Of a DNA stretch of 11,542 bases, positions 6,306-11,542 are shown piece by piece. The notes under the pieces were generated by a model. The model was not told the DNA's origin. It worked only from the letters and a program-made list of their open reading frames with translations, and made no database searches. Position numbers and translations under genes: made by a program. Every line of letters starts with the position of its first letter. The first letter of the stretch is position 1. The stretch comes from Sedimentisphaerales bacterium (GTDB lineage: Bacteria > Planctomycetota > Phycisphaerae > Sedimentisphaerales > Anaerobacaceae): NCBI GenBank assembly GCA_016933985.1, contig JAFGTU010000435.1:1-11542 (forward strand), read 5' to 3'.

Positions 6306-6373
6306 CACTCACAAGTTACGGTATTTTGAAAGTAAGTGGTGGTAATTGAGTATTCTTTGCCGACGGAGAATTT

Positions 6374-6985
6374 ATGCTGGCCAATGCGACGGTAGCCGAC
6401 ATCTTACGGCCCTGTGAAAAGAGATATGCCCTTGTTTATGATCTGGCCCTCATTATTGGCGGGTCTCTGCTTATTGCCGTGTCTGCTCAGATTGCGATAG
6501 GCTTTCCCGTCCCGATCACGGGCCAGACTTTCGCAGTCTTGATGATAGCCGCTCTGCTCGGTTCCCGCCGGGCCGTCGCATGCGTGCTGACTTATTTAGC
6601 CGAGGGCGCCGCAGGCCTCCCCGTCTTCGCCCAGGCAAATGCCGGGCTTGTCGTCTTTCGCGGCTTCACCGCCGGGTATCTCGTCGGCTTCGTCGTCGCA
6701 GCATTCGTCGTGGGCCTGCTGGCCGAGAAGGGATGGGACCGAACATTTGGCACGACCGTCCTCGCGATGCTCATAGGCAACATCATAATCTACGCCTTCG
6801 GCCTGACCTGGCTCTCTTGCCTGATAGGCGTAAGAGACGCGATAGCAGGGGGGCTCTATCCATTCATACCGGGTGACATTCTCAAGACGGTATTGGCCGC
6901 GGTGATGCTTCCATCAGCCTGGAAGCTCCTCGCTCCCTCCAAACCCGCCGATCCAAAGAGCCAATCCCACACTTGCCGGTCTTAA
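6374..6985 (+). CDS. bioY: biotin ECF transporter S component BioY
   Basis: Encodes 203 residues, slightly over the usual 180-200. BioY is the membrane-embedded biotin-binding subunit that works with the shared EcfA/EcfA'/EcfT energy-coupling module. Family marks are the opening FPVPITGQTFAVL (44-56), LLGSRRA (61-67), YLAEGAAGLPVFA (74-86), LLAEKGWDR (115-123), IGNIIIYAFGL (134-144) and PFIPGDILK (163-171), whose Asp168 and Lys171 correspond to the conserved ligand-site pair. Six hydrophobic segments fit the fold. Odd point: the normally invariant GPTGGYL loop reads GFTAGYL (97-103). The start at 6374 has GGAG (6365-6368) 5 bases upstream. The C-terminal tail (KPADPKSQSHTCRS) is polar and not conserved. 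No ecfA, ecfT or biotin-synthesis gene is nearby, so it probably uses a module encoded elsewhere. Confidence 0.95.
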   Translation: MLANATVADILRPCEKRYALVYDLALIIGGSLLIAVSAQIAIGFPVPITGQTFAVLMIAALLGSRRAVACVLTYLAEGAAGLPVFAQANAGLVVFRGFTAGYLVGFVVAAFVVGLLAEKGWDRTFGTTVLAMLIGNIIIYAFGLTWLSCLIGVRDAIAGGLYPFIPGDILKTVLAAVMLPSAWKLLAPSKPADPKSQSHTCRS

Positions 6986-7297
6986 CCATAAGGGCAAATA
7001 CCACACCCGCTACCACTGACAACAAGCGCTGCTGCGTGCAAACGCGCACAGCAAGCGGAGGCACACAGACAGCATCATGGAAAAGCTCCCCGGTAAAACC
7101 GCGTCCCAAAAAAGATGGGCTGGGGGACGCGGAGGGAGAGAGGAGAGGAAATACCCCCAACCCACCATAGACTTAATTATACCACCTCCAGGCGCAAGAA
7201 AGCAAGACTTTTTCGGCAAATTCTCAATATTTTTTTGCCGTGGTTTTTCACCGCCACAGGCCGATTATTATAGGCAGTTTTGGCCTTGCACGGGGCC
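6986..7297. other. gene-less region between bioY and the ASPIC/UnbV gene
   Basis: No convincing gene in either direction; the open frames here lack ribosome binding sites and plausible composition. The region contains a hairpin (7099-7132), a purine-rich + strand tract with several G runs (7117-7150), a run of seven T at about 7230, and low-complexity sequence. A TATAAT hexamer on the - strand near 7178 has no good -35 partner. bioY (+) and the ASPIC/UnbV gene (-) both end here, so it is a convergent 3' region. Confidence 0.5.
7099..7132. repeat. 9-bp inverted repeat in the convergent 3' region (possible - strand terminator)
   Basis: CCGCGTCCC (7099-7107) and GGGACGCGG (7124-7132) are perfect complements with a 16-base loop. 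Read on the - strand, the GC-rich stem is followed by TTTT, so it could be a weak intrinsic terminator for the ASPIC/UnbV gene, which ends about 165 bases upstream on that strand. There is no T tract on the + strand, so it is not an obvious bioY terminator. Confidence 0.45.
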
Positions 7298-7849
7298 TCA
7301 TTTTTGAGGATTTCTCGCAACGGCGTTTTGGGAGTCGAGAGTTACCGTAATCAATTGGTCGGGCTTGATTCTGTTGACTTTCTGCCTATACCCGCCTGCC
7401 CAAAAGATCTCCAGGTTGACAGGCTTAGAATGGCTGCCCAACCCGAAGTGCAGCATAATCTCATTCTGGTTGCCTTCGCCGGTGCCCGACTCCACCTGGC
7501 GAGTGAGTATCCTGCCGTTGTCCATGATTCTAACCTGGCTGCCGATTGCACTTCGATTGACAGTCTTGCCGTCACCGATGAGCTTCACCTTCAGCCAACT
7601 GTTATGATTCCCCCGGTTGACAAAGAGCTTCCCGCCGGTTGCAGGATCGAGGTCGCCGTCATTATCGAAATCCGCCCACGCAGCAGCCGAATTGTCCGGC
7701 TCCAGCCCGAGCTTCCTGCTGCGTTCCTCGAAAACAGGCTCCGCCCGTGTGGCACCGGACGATCCGGCAGAAAAAATAGACAGCCGGACTACCGCCACAA
7801 CTGCCCGCCATAGGGATTCCGCACGATTTGACCTGTATTGAGTGTCCAT
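7298..7849 (-). CDS. short ASPIC/UnbV-domain protein with one FG-GAP repeat, probably truncated
   Basis: Encodes 183 residues from the ATG at 7849 (a TTG at 7933 would add 28); neither start has a good ribosome binding site. Residues 60-68 hold one FG-GAP/VCBS calcium loop, DFDNDGDLD. Residues about 73-171 form an ASPIC/UnbV domain, with GGKLFVNRG, NSWLKVKL, NRSAIGSQVRI, ESGTGEGNQ and HFGLG in the usual order. Proteins of this type are normally exported, several hundred residues long, and carry many FG-GAP repeats ahead of the domain; here almost all are missing. The N-terminus (hydrophobic AVVAVV, then ATRA) is signal-like but interrupted by an Arg. The open frame continues upstream to a stop inside the antisense of tRNA-Gln. 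It may be a decayed gene or a short secreted form. The domain call is firm; intactness is doubtful. Confidence 0.7.
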   Translation of the reverse strand: MDTQYRSNRAESLWRAVVAVVRLSIFSAGSSGATRAEPVFEERSRKLGLEPDNSAAAWADFDNDGDLDPATGGKLFVNRGNHNSWLKVKLIGDGKTVNRSAIGSQVRIMDNGRILTRQVESGTGEGNQNEIMLHFGLGSHSKPVNLEIFWAGGYRQKVNRIKPDQLITVTLDSQNAVARNPQK

Positions 7850-8025
7850 GGCCGATATGCTACTGAATCCTCGCTTCGCTGTAAAAGCCGAAGCCCTGCA
7901 TATAATCTGCAATTTCCCTGGACAAAGGAGCAAAGACCGAATATACTCGGGTGTTCTGAAAACAGCCCAGGCAGGCCCGTTGGATTTGCCTGTCTTGCCG
8001 ATAAGGCCAGGCTCAAGAGAATACT

Positions 8026-8096
8026 TGGGGAATAGTGTAACGGCAGCACAAATGACTCTGGATCATTTAGTCAAGGTTCGAATCCTTGTTCCCCAG
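8026..8096 (+). tRNA. tRNA-Gln (anticodon CTG, reads CAG)
   Basis: The 71-base tRNA has acceptor TGGGGAA (8026-8032) pairing with TTCCCCA (8089-8095) and discriminator G8096. The anticodon stem AATGA/TCATT encloses loop CTCTGGA (8056-8062) with anticodon CTG at 8058-8060, and the T arm is CAAGG-TTCGAAT-CCTTG. The weak U1-A72 end pair is typical of glutamine tRNAs. CCA is not encoded. It lies between two - strand genes, 22 bases beyond the oxidoreductase stop and opposite in direction. Confidence 0.96.
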
Positions 8097-8118
8097 TTGC
8101 CCGCAGCCTGAATGAAGC

Positions 8119-9441
8119 TCACAGGCGCCACGGCGAACGCATGGGCCGGCTGAGCATCCGATTTGCCGTCCCGTCGCCGACGACCTGTTCGCCCTTCGGG
8201 TCCCACCGAATCGGCCGCCCCAAGATCATGGCAATATTGCCCAAGTGACACGGAATCGCGGAACGATGCCCCACTTCCACGGGCGATATAGTCACTGACC
8301 TGGTTCTGACGCAGTCGAGAAAATCCCGCCGATGCCCCTGTCGGTTATCGCCCGATGGTTTTGAAAGATGAATCTCATCGGGACCTATTCGTTCTTTGAC
8401 CAGGTTCGCAGGCTCGGTCTTCAAACCGGCGCGCGTTATGTGCACCCAGCCGGCTTCACCGATGAAACGGACTCCCTGCGGTATATGGTTGTTGCTCGCA
8501 ACTCGCATCGTCAGGCCGTCGGCGTATTTGCATTCGAAATCATAATCAGCCGCAGCATCCCAGAGCCCGTCTCCCGGGAAAATGCCCGTTCCCGCGACTT
8601 CGACCGGTCCCGTCTCATCGCATCCCATTCCCCAGTGTGCGATATCAATGTGGTGCGCCCCCCAGTCGGTTACCTGTCCTCCCGAATAATCCAGAATCCA
8701 CCGGAAATTCCAGTGGCATCGCTTTTCGGTATATTCGGCCCAGGGCGCGGGACCGAGCCACATCTCGTAATCGAATCCTTGCGGAACAGGCTGGACCGGC
8801 TGCGGCTCGATCCGGTCAACTGTCGGCTCCGTGGGCGACTTGAATCCTGGACCGATCCCGACTTCCACTTTTTGCAGCCTGCCTACCCGATTATTTCGCA
8901 CAAGCTCGCACCCAAACCGAAAGTGGGCGGTTGATCTCTGCCAGCTCCCCGTCTGCCAAACGCAGCCGTATCGGTTCACCTCATCGACAAGCACTCGGCC
9001 CTCAGCCACCGTTAGCGCCAAAGGCTTCTCGCCGTAAATATCTTTCCCCGCCCGAACGCCTTCGAGCGCGATAATCCCGTGCCAATGGTCCGGCACGGAA
9101 ATGCACAGAGTATCGATATCGCTGCGCCCGATCAGTTCGCGAAAATCGTTGTACTGCGCACAGTCTGTGTTTCCGTAGTGCTTGTTAATCTCTTCAATAG
9201 CACTACGCCGCCGGGAGGCATCGACATCACACACCGCAACAATCCTGCAATCATCTTCCTGGAGAAATCCTTCAACATGCCGCATCCCCATGCTGCCCAG
9301 CCCGATCATGCCCATAGTCAGCCGCTCGCTGGCCGCGGCCTTGCCCGGAACCGAAGCCGGCACGATATAGGGCGATGCAATCGCTGCGACCGCGCCGCCG
9401 AGAAAAGTCCGTCGGCGAATTGTCTGCTCATTATTTCTCAT
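8119..9441 (-). CDS. Tat-exported Gfo/Idh/MocA family oxidoreductase
   Basis: Encodes 440 residues. The N-terminus carries a twin-arginine signal: R10-R11-T12-F13-L14 followed by the hydrophobic GGAVAAIASPYIV, with cleavage likely near AAA (35-37). The Rossmann domain starts at about 43 with the dinucleotide-binding GLGSMG (47-52), continues through VAVCDVDASRR, and reaches the family's EKP motif (138-140). The C-terminal substrate domain includes GGQVTDWGAHHIDIAHW (254-270), whose histidines are probable catalytic or substrate residues. The end, SRPMRSPWRL, is typical of planctomycete members. Such enzymes oxidise or rearrange sugars or inositols using tightly bound NAD(P); Tat export fits folding with cofactor before secretion to the periplasm. 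The substrate cannot be read from sequence. The ATG at 9441 has only a weak GAG-type site. It lies 118 bases downstream of the DJ-1 gene on the same strand. Confidence 0.93.
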   Translation of the reverse strand: MRNNEQTIRRRTFLGGAVAAIASPYIVPASVPGKAAASERLTMGMIGLGSMGMRHVEGFLQEDDCRIVAVCDVDASRRRSAIEEINKHYGNTDCAQYNDFRELIGRSDIDTLCISVPDHWHGIIALEGVRAGKDIYGEKPLALTVAEGRVLVDEVNRYGCVWQTGSWQRSTAHFRFGCELVRNNRVGRLQKVEVGIGPGFKSPTEPTVDRIEPQPVQPVPQGFDYEMWLGPAPWAEYTEKRCHWNFRWILDYSGGQVTDWGAHHIDIAHWGMGCDETGPVEVAGTGIFPGDGLWDAAADYDFECKYADGLTMRVASNNHIPQGVRFIGEAGWVHITRAGLKTEPANLVKERIGPDEIHLSKPSGDNRQGHRRDFLDCVRTRSVTISPVEVGHRSAIPCHLGNIAMILGRPIRWDPKGEQVVGDGTANRMLSRPMRSPWRL

Positions 9442-9559
9442 ATCTGCTCACAATGCCTAATTCTGAAGCCGTTTGTCTTTTTCGCAAGCACCTGTTATGC
9501 CGAGCGTCCGCCAATTGCGGAAGGCATCTGCTGAAAACGGCATCGCAAAGCGATTCCAT

Positions 9560-10141
9560 TCATCGTGACCCTCCTGTCTGTCGTGCCTCGATCAACATCT
9601 TCATCCAGACTCCGACGTACTGGCCGTGGTCGTGATAGGTCCGCCCGCTAACGACGTTGCCGTCCACGACACACGGCGCATCGACGAATATTCCGCCACA
9701 GACCTCCAAATCGAACTTGCATTTTGGCACGGTCGCCATTCGCCGACCCTTAACGCATCCTGCGTAGGCCGGTATCTCCACCCCGTGGCATACGCAGGCG
9801 ATAGGCTTGTTGCTCTCGAAAAAATGCCTCGTTATCCGCACGAGGTCGCGGTTGTATCGCGTGTATTCGGGCGCCCGGCCGCCCGAGAAGAATATGCCGA
9901 GGTACTCTTCGGGTTTGATGTCCTTAAATGCAATGCCGGCCTGGATAGTGTAGCCTTCCCACTCGCGAGTGACCATTCCATCCCAGTCGGGCGGAATCTC
10001 GTGCATCACCATGTGATATCGCCGCTTCTCAGGCCCGGCCACGACGGGCTCGAAACCGTCCTCCTGCAATCGGTAATAGGGATAAAGGGTATCAACCGTC
10101 TCAGTGGCATCGCCGACAATAACCAGCACCTTATTGCTCAT
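9560..10141 (-). CDS. DJ-1/PfpI family protein
   Basis: Encodes 193 residues from the ATG at 10141, which has GGAG 8 bases upstream; the longer frame to 10204 overlaps the xth stop region and lacks a site. The fold is the class I glutamine amidotransferase-like alpha/beta type. KVLVIVGDATETVDTLYP (4-21) supplies the early acidic residue Glu14, and GIFFSGGRAPEY (82-93) is the conserved glycine turn. IACVCHG (114-120) is the nucleophile elbow with Cys118-His119, and SGRTYHD (165-171) is the late strand. Family members act as glyoxalases, deglycases, chaperones or peptidases, and sequence alone does not decide. An insert at about 41-73 (HMVMHEIPPDWDGMVTREWEGYTI) is longer than in classical PfpI and may cover the active site. 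The gene lies 46 bases after xth and is likely co-transcribed with it. No signal peptide, so it is cytoplasmic. Confidence 0.9.
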   Translation of the reverse strand: MSNKVLVIVGDATETVDTLYPYYRLQEDGFEPVVAGPEKRRYHMVMHEIPPDWDGMVTREWEGYTIQAGIAFKDIKPEEYLGIFFSGGRAPEYTRYNRDLVRITRHFFESNKPIACVCHGVEIPAYAGCVKGRRMATVPKCKFDLEVCGGIFVDAPCVVDGNVVSGRTYHDHGQYVGVWMKMLIEARQTGGSR

Positions 10142-10187
10142 AACAAGCACTCCAACTATGTCTTGCCTTCGACCCGGTCTAAAAGAA

Positions 10188-10964
10188 TCAATTATCAATA
10201 GCAAATTCCGCGACGACCGGCGTATGATCGCTCGGACGCTCGGCCATTCGCGGCTCTCTGTCTATATAGCACGCCGTGCTCTTTTCCGCAATCGCTCGTG
10301 TGGCCATAATATGGTCCAGCCGCCATCCGAGGTTGTGCTTGAGCGGATTCCTCGCTCGATAATCCCAGAACGTGTATTGCCCGGCTTCTTTGCAGTGCAT
10401 CCGGAACACATCGACAAATCCCCACTCCATAACCCTCTCCAAAGCCTTGTGGACTTCGGCATGGTAGCAGACGTGCCCCAGCAGACCCACCGGGTCATAA
10501 ACATCTATCGCCGACGGCGCGACGTTCAGATCGCCGACCCAGATGACCGGATCGTTAGGCTCGAAATGTCTCTCGAAAAAGCTCAACAATCTGGCGAACC
10601 ACTTGAGCTTGTAGTCGAATTTCTCCGACTCAGCCAAATAACCCTGCGGGATATAAGTATTGACCACCGTTATCCCGCGGACCCGCCCGCATATCAGCCG
10701 GGCCTCGTCCCTCGGCTCATTCTCAAACCCGATTCGCACGTCCTTAATTTCGCCATTGCTGAAAATCGCCACGCCGTTATAACTCTTCTGCCCCCTGAAC
10801 GCGTACTTATACCCTATCTCATCGAACGCATCGCCCGGAAAATCCGAATCCTGGACCTTCGTCTCCTGCACTGCAAGGACGTCCGGCTGGTTCTCCTTGA
10901 GCCACTTGACAACAATATCCAACCGGACCCGCAAAGAGTTGGCATTGAAACTCGCAATCTTCAT
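10188..10964 (-). CDS. xth: exodeoxyribonuclease III (AP endonuclease)
   Basis: Encodes 258 residues, near the usual 255-270. The enzyme cuts DNA 5' to abasic sites and trims 3' ends during base excision repair in the cytoplasm. The complete exonuclease-endonuclease-phosphatase active site is visible: N7 (FNANSLR), E34 (QETKVQD), Y104 (NTYIPQG), D145 and N147 (VGDLNVAP), D217 (WRLDHI), and the terminal D246-H247 (RPSDHTPV). These positions match ExoIII of the XthA type rather than the eukaryotic-like APE1 type, judging from the short NTYIPQG loop. The ATG at 10964 has a weak GAAGAGA site about 9 bases upstream. It is the first gene of a - strand run, followed 46 bases later by the DJ-1/PfpI gene. 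Pairing base repair with a possible glycation-repair protein is interesting but not proven as a functional link. Confidence 0.96.
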   Translation of the reverse strand: MKIASFNANSLRVRLDIVVKWLKENQPDVLAVQETKVQDSDFPGDAFDEIGYKYAFRGQKSYNGVAIFSNGEIKDVRIGFENEPRDEARLICGRVRGITVVNTYIPQGYLAESEKFDYKLKWFARLLSFFERHFEPNDPVIWVGDLNVAPSAIDVYDPVGLLGHVCYHAEVHKALERVMEWGFVDVFRMHCKEAGQYTFWDYRARNPLKHNLGWRLDHIMATRAIAEKSTACYIDREPRMAERPSDHTPVVAEFAIDN

Positions 10965-11266
10965 TTTGTTCGTCTCTTCAGCCCGATGCGCCGCAAATGC
11001 CGGCTTTCCGTTTCACCAATTCGCTTGCCGAGGCAACTGCTGGCTTACTGCCGTCGCCACGTGCAATATAATACTACCAGCGCAAGCTGCCCTTGCAAAG
11101 CCATCAGGAAGCCTGACTGACATTATTGAGAATGCCTTGCCTGATTCTCTTGCATCTTTACATGCCTGAACTAAATGGCGTCGAGTTTCTGCGGATTGTC
11201 AAATCGGACTGTGCATTGAAGCACATAACGGTTGTCGTGCTGACAGCCATAATTGATTCTTGATGC
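10965..11266. other. gene-less region upstream of xth
   Basis: No plausible coding frame is present on either strand; the + strand frame 10897-11169 has no ribosome binding site and mostly mirrors xth. The region should hold the xth promoter on the - strand. A possible pair is TTGCAA with TAGTAT spaced 16 bases, around 11070-11100, but each hexamer matches only 4 of 6 consensus bases. Small inverted repeats are present: TCAGG-aag-CCTGA (11104-11116) and GAGAAT-N10-ATTCTC (11128-11149). Confidence 0.4.
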
Positions 11267-11310
11267 AAAAAAGGCTGCGCAACACCGAAGCTGATTCGGT
11301 GTTCGCAGCC
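11267..11310 (-). terminator. intrinsic terminator for the PEP-CTERM gene
   Basis: GGCTGCG-c-AACACCGAA (11273-11289) and TTCGGTGTTCGCAGCC (11295-11310) form a 16-bp stem with one bulged base and a five-base loop. On the - strand the stem is directly followed by TTTTTT (11272-11267), the classic rho-independent arrangement. It lies about 120 bases past the stop of the PEP-CTERM gene, the only - strand gene upstream, and so insulates xth from it. Confidence 0.88.
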
Positions 11311-11432
11311 CTCAAGTCTCTCAGTTGTTCTCTGTTGCGATTCTTACAGTGCAGATTGCACGCGCCGCCTTTGTACAAACTCAAGACGAACGCCGCAAAT
11401 CACTTGCTTATTCCGTCGTCGTCAAGTGCGCT

Positions 11433-11542
11433 TTACGCAATCCGTCGTCTGCGGAGCATCAGCCCGCCGAGACCAAGCAGCACTATCGTCACGGGTTCCG
11501 GAACCGCAACAACGCGATCTATGCCTACCTGGCCCCAGGTGC
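11433..11542 (-). CDS. C-terminus of a PEP-CTERM protein (partial)
   Basis: The gene enters from the right edge on the - strand and stops at TAA (11435-11433), leaving 35 visible residues. These form a textbook PEP-CTERM sorting tail: the VPEP motif (residues 13-16 of the fragment), a hydrophobic span TIVLLGLGGLML, and a terminal basic cluster RRRRIA. Such tails are recognised by exosortase, which processes surface or exopolysaccharide-associated proteins; in planctomycetes many exported proteins carry them. The segment before it (TWGQVGIDRVV) is the end of a beta-rich domain of unknown type. A strong intrinsic terminator follows at 11267-11310. Confidence 0.93.
   Translation of the reverse strand, partial: TWGQVGIDRVVAVPEPVTIVLLGLGGLMLRRRRIA

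Noticed and set aside
7280..7813. 177-residue + strand open frame
   Set aside because: It is antisense to the conserved ASPIC/UnbV domain and has no start site.
11066..11071. TATAAT hexamer on the + strand upstream of xth
   Set aside because: No -35 element at suitable spacing and no + strand gene downstream.
10104..11120. 338-residue open frame on the + strand
   Set aside because: It is antisense to xth, whose active-site residues are complete; the + frame has no recognisable motif or ribosome binding site.
1..11542. CRISPR array, insertion sequence, phage or toxin-antitoxin locus
   Set aside because: No regularly spaced direct repeats, transposase or integrase motifs, terminal inverted repeats or recognisable toxin/antitoxin pair were found by reading both strands.

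Overview
The window (about 52% GC by eye) looks like a chromosomal segment from a planctomycete, probably of the Phycisphaerae/Sedimentisphaerales type. The signs are a PEP-CTERM sorting signal at the right edge, a Tat-exported Gfo/Idh/MocA oxidoreductase, an ASPIC/UnbV protein, and short genes scattered between tRNAs. This assignment is an inference from gene content, not from a marker gene. I see no mobile element, CRISPR array or phage gene.

Layout. 1-1332 (+ strand): the C-terminal end of a probably exported beta-rich protein, a small lipoprotein, and the tRNA adenosine deaminase gene tadA. 1395-3820 (- strand): a compact run of five genes encoding three small integral membrane proteins, a Get3/ArsA-type ATPase with a C-terminal alpha-crystallin (HSP20-like) domain, and a small basic helical protein whose ribosome binding site lies in the last codons of the ATPase gene. 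3951-4038 (+): tRNA-Ser(GGA), followed by about 440 bases without a convincing gene but with several inverted repeats. 4481-6256 (+): a 591-residue polytopic membrane protein, possibly GT-C-like. 6277-6985 (+): a near-consensus sigma-70 promoter and bioY, the substrate-binding subunit of a biotin ECF transporter. 7298-7849 (-): a short, apparently truncated ASPIC/UnbV protein. 8026-8096 (+): tRNA-Gln(CTG). 8119-10964 (-): a Tat-exported Gfo/Idh/MocA oxidoreductase, a DJ-1/PfpI protein and exonuclease III, transcribed in the order xth, DJ-1, oxidoreductase. 11267-11542 (-): an intrinsic terminator and the C-terminus of a PEP-CTERM protein entering from the right edge.

The most interesting unit is the - strand ATPase cluster. 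The ATPase has every hallmark of the Get3/TRC40/ArsA family but no arsenic-resistance neighbours. Its C-terminal alpha-crystallin domain matches the architecture described for the Get3d/ArsA_HSP20 branch. The genes around it encode tiny membrane proteins, one ending in a near-C-terminal membrane segment. This suggests a bacterial membrane-protein targeting or chaperone module, but function is inferred from context only. The remaining genes are mostly housekeeping (tadA, xth, bioY, tRNAs) or planctomycete exported proteins of unknown substrate.
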